From the NCBI GenBank assembly GCA_963829965.1, contig CAWHLK010000037.1:1-64000 (forward strand): 64,000 nucleotides of DNA, written 5' to 3'. The notes below the pieces were generated by a model. That model saw only the letters and a list, made by a program, of their open reading frames with translations. It did no database searches and was not told where the DNA came from. The stretch is from DASXZH01 sp963829965 (GTDB lineage Bacteria > Armatimonadota > Fimbriimonadia > Fimbriimonadales > Fimbriimonadaceae). The translations under genes and the position numbers were made by a program. Of the stretch, positions 17,442-26,176 are shown piece after piece; position 1 is the first letter of the stretch; every line of letters starts with the position of its first letter.

Positions 17442-19619
17442 CTACGTGGAAGACACAACCGCAGAACGTGCCGTGTAGCTTTCGGAAGAAAAGAGATCGG
17501 CGATGGACTTGAGCGGCCGGTTCTGGTCAGCCAGCCACAAAACCGAGGTGACGCCACGCGGATAATAGCGGCTGCCGTGGGCTTTGCCGGCGACCATTTG
17601 GTCGCTCCAGGCGTAATAGGCGTTGTCCTCGTCCATTAGCCAGCTCCAATGAGCCTCGTCCGCCCGGGAATCAATCGCCCGTCCGAACACGGTTTCGGCC
17701 ACGAACTGGCACAGGTAGATTTTGCTAAGCCACGAGTTCTTGCTCGTGGAACTTAGCTTCCAACCGCCGTCCTCAAATAGACAAATGCCAGGCACGAGGC
17801 ACTGATTGAAGTGCGTTTCCAGTACCTGTCGCAGCTGTTTAAACGGTCCTTCCCGGCTGAAAAGGTCGGCCCTGCCTGCCATAAACGGAAAGACGAGTCC
17901 CTCGATGGAGGGAATGATGCGAGCGTCCACGCCCTCGCCGATCACGGCGGGAAGGAAACCCTCCTCGTCAACCGCCGCGCAAAGCGTGGCCGCGCAGAGC
18001 CTGGACTGTGCTCTTGCTACTTCCGCCATTAGGTTATCCCCAAGCGTTGAAAACTGTTCTTCCGCCAATAGGTAAGCGGCCCAAGTTTTAACTGCGAGAT
18101 AGACGTTGTTTCGGGCTTGGCCGAGGGACGCGTCAAGGCTGTCATACGTGGTGATCTCCGCGCCTTCTTTGCAGCGGGAAGAATCCAGGGACATCACACC
18201 GTTGCGCGTTTGCGAATCGGGATCGTCCCGGTTTACCAAGGATTGAACCGCGCTCACCAGGGTTGCCCCCCGGCTTTTCAGCCAGGCCGTATCCCGAGTA
18301 TGCGAGGCGTAGATGCAGGCACAAAGAATCCAGTTAACGACTTCCTCGCAGCTCATGTACGAGAACACTCCCTTGTAGCCGGCGAGTTCGTAGGCAGATC
18401 GTCCGGGAGGGCTGAAGTGGTTTGCCACGCCCATGTCGTGGGTGAAGGCGATGCCGCCGGGATAAAGCTGTTGGCTATCGGGGAACCTCACATTGTCCAT
18501 GTAGGCGTACCGCTCCACGAACAGGTCGAGAACATTCCTAACCGTCCATGGGTTTAGTGCAAGTTCGAAATAAATCTGGTCCACCCCGAGGTCAAAGGTG
18601 TTCATCATCCGATATTCGCCTTCGTTGACGACCCAGATAGGGGTGCCTTCCTTGGTTACCAGTAGCTGCGTGTTTCCGTAATAGCTTTTGATCGCATGCC
18701 CAATCGTTCGGGCGCGCTCCGGTCCCACACGGCCCAGGATGCGCGCATCGATTTCGCGGGCGGATTCCACAATTCGGTCCGCTTGAGTAAGCGTATAAGC
18801 CAACACCTCTTCTAAACTTGAAAAGAGGGTCGAATAGAGGTAGGAGGTCTCAAGGCCGGTCGTGACAATGCCATCTTCGAAAAACCCAACCGCGAATCGA
18901 ATAATCTGACAGGAGCCCGCAGGCACCGTGACTACCACGAGTCCCGATCCACCGATGGTAAAGAGCAGATTCTCCGAATGTCTCGGGTTAAGTACAGACT
19001 CTGGCTGGAGTCCGATCCCGGAGTAGGAATTCCGCGCGCGAGTAGCGATTCCCGTTCTTCTTCCCTGGGCGATGCCGACGAGGCCATGAGAATCGATTGG
19101 CCGCATGGCTCTTCTTCGGTCGGACCCCGCAAATCCGAAAAAAGCCTTCCGTGGGCGGACTCCGGATGAGTTATCGACCTTCAGCTCAACGATGAAGGCC
19201 GGAACGCAGGCTTTCCTGAGTTCCTCTGCTTCGGCCGTAGCGGGATCGGGGACGGAGGCAACCTGGTTGTAGATCGAAAAAGTCAGATCGCCGGCAGTCC
19301 AAACATCCGTTGCAGCGCCCAGCTTGCGTGAAATCTGATCGTCGAGGAAGGGAAGGACCGCGTTGGGAAGGTGATGATCGGACAGTCCCTCCACATCAAA
19401 CAACTCGGGCGCGGGGCCAAAGTCGCTTCCATCGAAGAAGGGCAGGCATTGAAACATTCCTGGGCGGCGAGCTTCTTCTATGCCAACAAAAACGCTTTCA
19501 TCGGCGGGGCCCTTAAGGCCACCTCCGAATCCGCCTCTCGACCCTTTACATCCCAGAGTCAGGGTGGAAAAGGCGCCAATAGGCGAGTGGTGGGCATTAA
19601 AGAAGATCGAGTCGTCCAT
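17442..19619 (-). CDS. Beta-xylosidase, GH52
   Basis: A 725-residue protein matching GH52 over its length. The family start is FFNAHHSPIGAFSTLTLG; other blocks are GDLTFSIYNQV, AIKSYYGNTQLL, WVVNEGEYRMMNTFDLGVDQ, GIAFTHDMGVANHFS, GAEITTYDSLDASLGQARNN and SSTSKNSWLSKIYLCQF. The likely nucleophile is a glutamate near residue 331 in NEGEYRMM and the acid/base an aspartate near 492 in TTYDSLD, close to Glu335/Asp495 of the Geobacillus enzymes. No signal peptide, so it would act on imported xylo-oligosaccharides. It ends a minus-strand run that starts with lacI. GH52 is a small family, mainly known from Firmicutes. Confidence 0.93.
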   Translation of the reverse strand: MDDSIFFNAHHSPIGAFSTLTLGCKGSRGGFGGGLKGPADESVFVGIEEARRPGMFQCLPFFDGSDFGPAPELFDVEGLSDHHLPNAVLPFLDDQISRKLGAATDVWTAGDLTFSIYNQVASVPDPATAEAEELRKACVPAFIVELKVDNSSGVRPRKAFFGFAGSDRRRAMRPIDSHGLVGIAQGRRTGIATRARNSYSGIGLQPESVLNPRHSENLLFTIGGSGLVVVTVPAGSCQIIRFAVGFFEDGIVTTGLETSYLYSTLFSSLEEVLAYTLTQADRIVESAREIDARILGRVGPERARTIGHAIKSYYGNTQLLVTKEGTPIWVVNEGEYRMMNTFDLGVDQIYFELALNPWTVRNVLDLFVERYAYMDNVRFPDSQQLYPGGIAFTHDMGVANHFSPPGRSAYELAGYKGVFSYMSCEEVVNWILCACIYASHTRDTAWLKSRGATLVSAVQSLVNRDDPDSQTRNGVMSLDSSRCKEGAEITTYDSLDASLGQARNNVYLAVKTWAAYLLAEEQFSTLGDNLMAEVARAQSRLCAATLCAAVDEEGFLPAVIGEGVDARIIPSIEGLVFPFMAGRADLFSREGPFKQLRQVLETHFNQCLVPGICLFEDGGWKLSSTSKNSWLSKIYLCQFVAETVFGRAIDSRADEAHWSWLMDEDNAYYAWSDQMVAGKAHGSRYYPRGVTSVLWLADQNRPLKSIADLFSSESYTARSAVVSST

Positions 19620-19649
19620 GAGATCTTAAGTTCCTGATTCCTGGATCGC

Positions 19650-20081
19650 CTACTTTCGGTGGAAGACGGTTTTCATCTTTAGGTTCGCTACGGTCAGGTT
19701 CAGGGTACTGCCTTTCTGCTCAAAGGCGTATTGGGCCACCATGTCTCCGGTCGAGTCAGTGGTCTTGATATAGAGCGTTTTTCCGGACACGCCCCACTGT
19801 CCGTCGCGTTCGTGTTTCTGAGGTTCCGAGCTACCGGGAATGCGAACGAGCGCGGTCATTTTGAGCTTACCGTCTTTGTCCAGTTCGTAAATGGAGTCGC
19901 CTTGGGTGGATGTCCAGGTACCGACAAGCGAGGTCTCGGGAGATCCTTGAAAGGAAACGATGTTGGCTTTCGGCGAGCCATCGTCGACGGAATCATCCGC
20001 CGACGATGGAGCTTTACATCCGACGAGAATTAGGCCTCCGCCAAGAAAAGCCATAAAACAACTCTTCGTCAGTGCATTCAC
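19650..20081 (-). CDS. Small lipoprotein, unknown function
   Basis: About 143 residues from GTG 20081. The N-terminus (KSCFMAFLGGGLILVGCKAPSS) is a lipoprotein signal with lipobox LVGC. The mature part contains TSLVGTWTSTQGDSIYELDKDGKLKM and GQWGVSGKTLYIKT, a pattern of repeated beta-hairpins as in lipocalin-like proteins that begin with a G-x-W motif. It follows the next lipoprotein gene by four bases and precedes GH52 by 30 bases, so it belongs to the lacI-prepilin-GH52 run. An internal ATG (residue 10) is an alternative start. Function unknown. Confidence 0.75.
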   Translation of the reverse strand: MNALTKSCFMAFLGGGLILVGCKAPSSADDSVDDGSPKANIVSFQGSPETSLVGTWTSTQGDSIYELDKDGKLKMTALVRIPGSSEPQKHERDGQWGVSGKTLYIKTTDSTGDMVAQYAFEQKGSTLNLTVANLKMKTVFHRK

Positions 20082-20085
20082 TCGT

Positions 20086-20319
20086 TTACTTGCCGCCTGC
20101 CTGCATTGAGCGTAGAGCCTCTCCCCTCGCTTTGTCCGCTTTAAGGGCGTCCGAAGAGATTTGATCGGCTTTCTGTTGCTGGTCAGCACTTACTTTTCCC
20201 GAAGGATTCATCGGCTGTCCGGCCCCTGGCGGCAACTTGGCCGTGCCGTCGTCCGTATTGCCCGAACTGCAACCGGCAACGACTACGAGAGCCGCAATGC
20301 AAAGCAGGACTTGTTTCAT
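20086..20319 (-). CDS. Small lipoprotein paired with prepilin
   Basis: A 77-residue protein with lipoprotein signal MKQVLLCIAALVVVAGCSSG (lipobox VAGC) and a polar, lysine- and glutamine-rich mature part (SADQQQKADQISSDALKADKARGEAL) that looks helical. The ATG overlaps the stop of the prepilin gene (ATGA). A similar lipoprotein follows the prepilin at 37052, with a related tail (SGKSAADQIGADRAR), so prepilin plus small lipoprotein looks like a recurring unit. Confidence 0.78.
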   Translation of the reverse strand: MKQVLLCIAALVVVAGCSSGNTDDGTAKLPPGAGQPMNPSGKVSADQQQKADQISSDALKADKARGEALRSMQAGGK

Positions 20320-21252
20320 GACTGGGTGTACCCCACGCAGACTCCGACGGTCCATTCGTAGCTGTCGTTGAAGTCCGAGGTGTTGTAAGCGTCGACCGGC
20401 ACGCCGGCAACATACATGTCCTTGCACCAGCCGAGGTTGCCTTGATGGCGGCTCTTGGCGTGCCCATCTCCCCAAGCCACGTTATCGTTCTGGCTGTAGC
20501 GGAAAATCGGCAAAGCGGTGGCCGCACCGGTCGTGGTCGGAGCGCCGCTGCCATTGTAATCCGGCTGAGCATCCACGAGGTAGTTCGCAGGCGGATAGCC
20601 GCCTCTGATGTCCAGGGACGCACCCTCCCACCAGTAGCTGCTACCCTCCAGGTATTCGTTGCCCGCATTGTAGGTTGGGTTTACGCCCTGGCCCATAAGC
20701 ATGGCCGTGTCGGAGGGATACGGGAGTGCCGTCGTCGTCATAGAAGGAGCTGCCGTCTCGCCGGTGAGCGTCACGTTCGTATAAGGCGAAACGATGTTGG
20801 AATCGCAGTAGTTAGCGGCGCCATTCTCCTCGCACCAGGCTGCCTCGCTCTGCATCAGGAAGGGGTTCGCACCGTAATCATCCAGTGAGTTAGCAGGAGC
20901 GGCCGGCGAAGAAAAGAGTCCGGTCTGCGCGACTGGCTGATTGCCATCGCTTCCGCCGACGTTTCCTTGGATTTCTCCGTTCTTGATGTAGGGGAAACAC
21001 GCCTCGCGCCAGGTGATGCCGTTGTACTGGTTGCGATTCGGGGCGTAGTAGTCGCCGCGTGGGAACGAGTCATCAAAGTCGTTCGAGTACATGATGATCG
21101 CAAGTCCAAGCTGCTTTAGGTTGGAAAGGTCTACCGTCTTTTTGGCTGCAAGCTTGGCTTGCGCGAAGACCGGGAAGAGAATGGCTGCGAGGATAGCAAT
21201 GATGGCTATCACAACGAGCAGTTCAATTAAGAGTGAAGGCTTTCGATTTCAT
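20316..21252 (-). pseudogene. Type IV prepilin-like H-X9-DG protein, one frameshift
   Basis: ATG 21252 opens MKSKAFTL and then breaks. Removing one base near 21227 restores FTLIELLVVIAIIAILAAILFPVFAQAK, the prepilin cleavage site and hydrophobic helix, and joins the rest (KTVDLSNLKQLGLAIIMYSNDFDDSFP) for about 311 residues. The C-terminal motif reads NVAWGDGHAKS, with the family histidine nine residues before DG replaced by tyrosine. It would be a pseudopilin-like exported protein. It begins five bases after the lacI stop and overlaps the next lipoprotein gene, so it seems co-transcribed with the xylan regulator. Confidence 0.82.
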
Positions 21253-21257
21253 AGAGT

Positions 21258-22286
21258 TTACTTCCGCAATGAAGGTGGACACGTGGACTCACGAACATCG
21301 AGCCCACAAGCGTATAAGGTTGACGAGTGCTGAGAGCTTGATCCCACACTCTCATCCGCTGCGATCAGCGAGAGCAAGTGGGAAGTGGCCTCAAATGCGA
21401 TCTTCTCAACCGGCTGGTAGACCGAGGTCAACTTCGGGGTTGTCCGATCGCAAAACGTTGAAGAGTCAAATCCCACCACGCTCACCTCTCTGGGCACGCT
21501 TATGCCAAAGGTGTGGAACGTGGTCAGGATTCGACCGGCGAGAGTGTCGGAGAAGCAGACCATCGCGGTACGAGCGCGGTTGGCCTGGTGATAGTCGGAT
21601 AGGCTTTGGGACCGCTCGTCCCAAGTCCAAACTTCTCCGCTCATTCCATAAGACTGGATGGCTCCAAGAAAGGCGAGACACCGTGCACGGCCCTCGGCCG
21701 TGTGGTCGTTGACTTCGTCGATCACGAAGGTGCAGTTGCGGTGTCCGAGCTCATAAAGATGTTCAATAACGAGGTGCAACGCGTTATCGTTGTCCGCACA
21801 GAAAGTGGAAATCCCGTCCGCCGAGCCATCCGGCGCGTGAAGCATCACGAGAGGAACGCTGGAATCGCGCAAGCTCTCAACGTTGGCCTCGGTAAAGTCG
21901 GGGCGCGCCCAGAGCACGCCGTCGAATCGGCCGTCAAGCATGGCCGCCATGTCGCCATGCTGCACCAATTTAGGGCACAAGGCAAGCGTGTAGCCCGCTG
22001 GGAACAGCGCGGCCATGATGCCGTTTAGAAGCAGCGGGTAGTATGGATTGTCGTCGGACAACCGGTCGAGGTGCTGGAAAACGACGCCGACCATTCGCGT
22101 TTTGCCCGAACGGAAAGTGCGGGCCATGATGTTTGGCGCGTATTTCAGATCGCTCGCTGCTCGCTTGATTTTCTCGGACGTCTCTTCAGATACGCGGACA
22201 TTTCGGCCCGTGCCGTGGAGAACGTAAGAGACGGCCATGGCAGACACGCCCGCAGCCTTTGCAACATCTCGAATGGTAGGTTTCAT
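21258..22286 (-). CDS. LacI-family transcriptional regulator of the xylan locus
   Basis: A 342-residue repressor. Residues 1-55 form the LacI helix-turn-helix and hinge (TIRDVAKAAGVSAMAVSYVLHGTG, YAPNIMARTFRSGKTRMVGVV), followed by a periplasmic-binding-protein-like sugar sensor domain (FDGVLWARPDF, FCADNDNALHLVIEHLYELGHR, VVGFDSSTFCDRTTPKLTSV). A palindrome at 22300-22319 lies 14 bases before its ATG, so it probably regulates itself. Near-identical palindromes precede other xylan genes. The likely inducer is a xylo-oligosaccharide or xylose, inferred only from the neighbours. Confidence 0.93.
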   Translation of the reverse strand: MKPTIRDVAKAAGVSAMAVSYVLHGTGRNVRVSEETSEKIKRAASDLKYAPNIMARTFRSGKTRMVGVVFQHLDRLSDDNPYYPLLLNGIMAALFPAGYTLALCPKLVQHGDMAAMLDGRFDGVLWARPDFTEANVESLRDSSVPLVMLHAPDGSADGISTFCADNDNALHLVIEHLYELGHRNCTFVIDEVNDHTAEGRARCLAFLGAIQSYGMSGEVWTWDERSQSLSDYHQANRARTAMVCFSDTLAGRILTTFHTFGISVPREVSVVGFDSSTFCDRTTPKLTSVYQPVEKIAFEATSHLLSLIAADESVGSSSQHSSTLYACGLDVRESTCPPSLRK

Positions 22287-22299
22287 GTTTGATTTACGC

Positions 22300-22319
22300 T
22301 TGATTTACGCTTAAATCAA
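22300..22319. promoter_or_regulatory. LacI operator, autoregulatory
   Basis: TTGATTTACGCTTAAATCAA: arms TTGATTTA and TAAATCAA around CGCT, the best-defined member of the operator set. The half-site TGATTTACGCT is also repeated directly at 22290-22300, and GATTTACG occurs again at 22322-22329, giving up to three half-sites in 40 bases. Confidence 0.7.
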
Positions 22320-22478
22320 ACGATTTACGGATACATCATACAACGAATTCTTCGTTTTGAGGGAATAATTTTAGAAAATAGGAATTCCTTGCAATTGGGT
22401 TACGCACATGCCCGGGAACATCCCGAGGACCAGGTTGGGTTTATGGGGAAGCCCATTTGATTGGACGACACGGAATAG

Positions 22479-22603
22479 TAGTAGCGCGAGCTTTAGCTTG
22501 CGTCCGGGATGCCGCACAATGCGAGGCCCTATTGCAAACTGCGACGGATGGCGGCCAGACCAAGGTCTGTCTTACGGATCGCAAACTGAAGGTCGCGCTA
22601 CTA
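22479..22603. repeat. REPIN-like inverted repeat element
   Basis: A 125-bp element with 24-base ends in inverted orientation: 22479-22502 (starts TAGTAGCGCGAGCTTTAGC) and 22580-22603 (ends GGTCGCGCTACTA). The ends match at about 21 of 24 positions. Between them lies a small palindrome AGACCAAGGTCT. This is the form of paired REP sequences (REPINs) that are moved by RAYT transposases; no such gene is in the window. It fills most of the gap between the lacI promoter and the gene at 22706. Confidence 0.55.
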
Positions 22604-22705
22604 CAGGCGTGCCCGATTAGCCAATATGTACTAGGTAGGCTTGGTCCGACGGCCCCAGATCGTGACATGTAGCGCCATAGCTCGCATCATAATCACAAAC
22701 CGGTT

Positions 22706-23245
22706 ATGAAATGCGTCTTCAACGGACTCAAACACCTTACAGTCTGTCGGGCGGGCGGCCTAGTTCTCGCGTGCCTATTAGCGATAGCCGGCTGTGACAT
22801 GCCAAACAAGGTTTTGTTCAAGAATCGCGCGAATGGCGTAATTTCCATCCATGCGGCCTGGAGCTACGCCAAAGGCAAGGATAGCTTCGAGAAGGAGTCC
22901 CCGATAAGCGCCCGACTTTCTACGGGCGAGACGGCCGAAATGGACGCAATGTCCATGGGAGACACCTTGGACCTGACGGTTGACGGAGCGGCGCACCTAA
23001 AGAATAGCTGGACTCTTGACCAGTTTCCGGAGAAGATGAGACGAGACCCACTGGGTGGGCAAATCGCCATAATCGACATCTTTCCCGACAGAACGGTCCT
23101 TGGCAACGAGGATGTTTTTCGCAAGGAACTCAACCTAGCTCTTCTTCTAGCCGGTCTATTTTGCATTGGAGGGCCGGTCCTCCTCGCCTTGCTTTGGGTA
23201 AAGGTTCCGAGCAGTGCGAAGAAACACTCGGGGAACGCCTCTTAA
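22706..23245 (+). CDS. Lipoprotein with C-terminal membrane helix, unknown function
   Basis: A 179-residue protein with a lipoprotein signal (LVLACLLAIAGC, Cys30) and a second hydrophobic stretch near the end (ALLLAGLFCIGGPVLLALLW, about residues 143-164). The part between is polar, with a beta-rich look (AEMDAMSMGDTLDLTVDGAAHL). I do not recognise a family. It faces the GH115 gene tail to tail and lies behind the REPIN-like element, so it is probably a single-gene unit. Confidence 0.7.
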   Translation: MKCVFNGLKHLTVCRAGGLVLACLLAIAGCDMPNKVLFKNRANGVISIHAAWSYAKGKDSFEKESPISARLSTGETAEMDAMSMGDTLDLTVDGAAHLKNSWTLDQFPEKMRRDPLGGQIAIIDIFPDRTVLGNEDVFRKELNLALLLAGLFCIGGPVLLALLWVKVPSSAKKHSGNAS

Positions 23246-23291
23246 AGCAAAACAGGATTTACCGGGTCCATCTGAACTCATGGCAGGTCTG

Positions 23292-26132
23292 CTAAGGCGC
23301 ATACGGGCTTTCCGGCGGGCCGAGATAGCTGTTCTTAACCCCTTCCGTGTCCACAACGATCCGTTGGAGCACGACTCCCGGGTCAAATGCCCAGTACTTC
23401 ACCACGTGATAGCCGGGCCCCGAGATTTGGTGCTTCGTTTCGCGGACGATGATATTGTCCGCCACAGACTTCTCCCAGGTGGGCGTGAAATATACGTAGT
23501 TTTCGTGAATGTTCACGATTTGGGGTGGCTCGTCGTCAATGGAGATGCCATATTTCAGTCCGCCTGCCGGCCAGAAGAGTTGGGTTGGGGAGAGATAGGT
23601 TTCTATGGTAACCGGGCCCTTTGAAAACAGAAAGACCTTGTATTCCAGTCTCATTCCGCCCTTGTGCGGAATTTGACGGGGAACTGTTGGAGGGAACACG
23701 GATATCGCGCCGAAGGTTCTCCCAAGGTTCGGCAAAACCTTCCAGTAAGCCCCTATCCCGTTCACCGCTTCGCTATAATGCGGCGCTTCTATCGCAACGC
23801 AGCCGTCGAATTCTACGAAAGCATGAAGCGAGCCGACGTAGGGCCGTATGGGAACCTTGATCGTCACTGGCTCCCCACCCGGCATGGGAACACTGATCTC
23901 GCCCTCGGTCGCGGTTGCGGGGACCTGGTCCCAAATCGCGCTCACCCATATCCGAAAGTCGCCACTAGGCAAGATCTCCGGTTTAAAGTCGAGCCATGGT
24001 TCCTGCGCGCCAATCTGCTCGGTGTAAGTTCCGGAGTTTCGGGAGAAGACATCGAACCAGGTTCGATTTTTGGCGTATGCGCTTAATTCGGGCAACACTG
24101 GCTGCTTGTCTTGGCTCGGGTAGCCAGATCCGTCTCCGTCGATAGCTACGCCAAATCCGGCTTTCGGCTGAACCTCTTGCACAACTGGCATCACATCGAT
24201 CTCCGGCTGCTGCCACCCGGTGTAGCCGATATGGGTTTGATCCATCATGTGGTTCCACTTGCCGTCAATCAGCTTGTGAAAGCGTTGTTTGAGTTCCGCG
24301 TCTTTGGCGAAATCCCTTCGAACCCGTTCCGCGTATTCTTTGGACGAGAACCTGCCTTGGTCCGCGTACAGCTTATTCTTGCCCGCAGAAACGTACAGAT
24401 CGGTCAGATTCGCACAGGCTAGGATCGGATGCTCCACCAACTCGTAAAAGGCTGGCCGGTATTCGGTTGGCAACTGCTCTTCAAGGGACTGAGCGCGATT
24501 GGCGAGCGCGTTGTAGGCGTTCACCACTCGGTCCGCCTCATTGTAGTTCACTACGCTATAAGTCGTCGGATCCAATAGCTCGGGCTTCCGGCGGGCGTTG
24601 AATCTGGTGTAGCTTTCCATCAGCCTCGCTATTTCAGAAGCATGCTCCGCGCCGAACTGCCGGGCGCACCACTGAACATAGTATTTAGGCAGGTCACAAA
24701 TGTCCAGCTTCGAGGGGGCCCAAGCATAGTGAAGGAAGAAATCCACGGGAAACTCCTTCATTTTCATGCTGCCCACGTTCACGATCCATATTTGGCGGGC
24801 ATCGGCCTCATAGGCAAGGTGCATTTGCTCCCAAACCCGCTCGATTTGAACCGTGTTCAGCCATTTGTAATTCCGCGGACCACCCACGTAATCGAAGTGG
24901 TAATAAACTCCCGCGCCGCCCTTTCTTTTGCGCTCGCTCAAGGTTGGCAGGCGGCGAATGTTGCCCCAGTTATCGTCCGCCCAAAGGAGGGTCACATCGT
25001 CCGGCACGCGCATACCCTTCTCGTAATATTCCTGGACCTCCTTGTAGAGGCACCAGAGCTGAGGCACCTTCTCGACCTGTCTGTTCACATGGTCGGCAAG
25101 GATGCGCCGCTGGGCGGCGACGATGTTTTCGAGAAGCCGGATGTTTGCGGTCTCAGACATCGGCGTGTCCACTTTGCCGCGCATTCCGACGGTCACGATG
25201 TTTTCGTAGAGTTTGTTGCGTTCGATCCCTTGCGTCCAGAAATCTTCTAACTCCTTTGGGTTCTTTTGGTAATTCCAAGCGTCGGGTGAGAAGCCCGCGC
25301 GGTTCCATTCCTTGTCCGCCCGCATCATTGGCTCAACATGAGAAGTCCCCATCACGATGCCGTATTCATCGGCCAGCTTGGGGTTCAGGGGGTCGTCTTC
25401 GCTGAAGCAGTTGTCCCACATCGCGGGCCAGAGGTAGTTCGCCTTGAGCCGAAGAAGAAGCTCGAAAACGTGTTCATAGAACTGGTGGTTGTAGTTGCCA
25501 AACTTCTCGTGGACCCAATTGGTGAGGGAGGGGGCTTCGTCGTTGATGAAAATGCCACGGTATTTCACCGCCGGCGAGTTTTGGATATGCGGTCCTGCGC
25601 TAGCGTAAAGTTCGGCGTGCTGCTTGACGGGAACGTCCGCCCACCAATACCAAGGTGAAACTCCTGCCTGCTCGGTGAGGGTGTAAATGCCGTAAATTGA
25701 GCCCCGCTTATCGCTGCCTGCTATAACCAACGCCCGATGAACTCCGGGCCAAGGGTGCTTCACAACTTGAGTAAGAGTCGCCTCCCACTTGCCTTGGATG
25801 GCGTTAACATTGAGTTTGTGGCGCTTGACCAGATCGTTGATCAGTCCCGATTTTCCAATCGTTCCGATCAGCAGGCAATCTTCGTCGGGCGACCCATCGT
25901 GCAAAACCGGCTTGTGCCCGGTGACTTTTAACAAGTCGCTCTGAAGATCGCGAGCCGCGCGAGCGACTCCCGGCCAATCGTTGGAAGCCACGTAAATCGG
26001 GGTAGCCAGACCCCGGCTAACGATCGGAAAAGCGCCAGACTCCGGCTCGTAGGAAACGATGGTGCTCTGACCCATGGCAAGAGCCGAACAGCACAAAACC
26101 AATGTCGCAACCACAGCGTAATCGCACACCAT
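23292..26132 (-). CDS. Xylan alpha-1,2-glucuronidase, GH115, exported
   Basis: A 946-residue enzyme of typical GH115 length. A signal peptide (VVATLVLCCSALAMGQ) is followed by an alpha/beta domain (VYVASNDWPGVARAARDLQSDL, CLLIGTIGKSGLI), then the catalytic barrel with VSPWYWWADVPV, KYRGIFINDEAPSLTNW, RLKANYLWPAMWDNCFSEDDP, GTSHVEPMMR and DDNWGNIRRLP. A C-terminal domain ends GPGYHVVKYWAFDPGVVLQRIVVDT. It removes 4-O-methyl-glucuronic acid from xylan, including internal residues. A degenerate LacI operator lies 21 bases before its ATG; the xylA stop is 44 bases upstream. Confidence 0.94.
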   Translation of the reverse strand: MVCDYAVVATLVLCCSALAMGQSTIVSYEPESGAFPIVSRGLATPIYVASNDWPGVARAARDLQSDLLKVTGHKPVLHDGSPDEDCLLIGTIGKSGLINDLVKRHKLNVNAIQGKWEATLTQVVKHPWPGVHRALVIAGSDKRGSIYGIYTLTEQAGVSPWYWWADVPVKQHAELYASAGPHIQNSPAVKYRGIFINDEAPSLTNWVHEKFGNYNHQFYEHVFELLLRLKANYLWPAMWDNCFSEDDPLNPKLADEYGIVMGTSHVEPMMRADKEWNRAGFSPDAWNYQKNPKELEDFWTQGIERNKLYENIVTVGMRGKVDTPMSETANIRLLENIVAAQRRILADHVNRQVEKVPQLWCLYKEVQEYYEKGMRVPDDVTLLWADDNWGNIRRLPTLSERKRKGGAGVYYHFDYVGGPRNYKWLNTVQIERVWEQMHLAYEADARQIWIVNVGSMKMKEFPVDFFLHYAWAPSKLDICDLPKYYVQWCARQFGAEHASEIARLMESYTRFNARRKPELLDPTTYSVVNYNEADRVVNAYNALANRAQSLEEQLPTEYRPAFYELVEHPILACANLTDLYVSAGKNKLYADQGRFSSKEYAERVRRDFAKDAELKQRFHKLIDGKWNHMMDQTHIGYTGWQQPEIDVMPVVQEVQPKAGFGVAIDGDGSGYPSQDKQPVLPELSAYAKNRTWFDVFSRNSGTYTEQIGAQEPWLDFKPEILPSGDFRIWVSAIWDQVPATATEGEISVPMPGGEPVTIKVPIRPYVGSLHAFVEFDGCVAIEAPHYSEAVNGIGAYWKVLPNLGRTFGAISVFPPTVPRQIPHKGGMRLEYKVFLFSKGPVTIETYLSPTQLFWPAGGLKYGISIDDEPPQIVNIHENYVYFTPTWEKSVADNIIVRETKHQISGPGYHVVKYWAFDPGVVLQRIVVDTEGVKNSYLGPPESPYAP

Positions 26133-26152
26133 GTATGAAGAATACGCTGTTT

Positions 26153-26170
26153 TGATTTATCGATACATTA
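26153..26170. promoter_or_regulatory. Degenerate LacI-type operator before GH115
   Basis: TGATTTATCGATACATTA: a perfect left arm TGATTTA, centre TCGA, and a right arm with two changes from TAAATCA. It lies between the xylA stop and the GH115 start, suggesting that GH115 has its own regulated promoter inside the operon. Confidence 0.5.
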
Positions 26171-26176
26171 GATTTT

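Noticed and set aside
22408..22672. Three overlapping small frames between lacI and the gene at 22706
   Set aside because: They lie across the REPIN-like inverted repeat and are explained by it.
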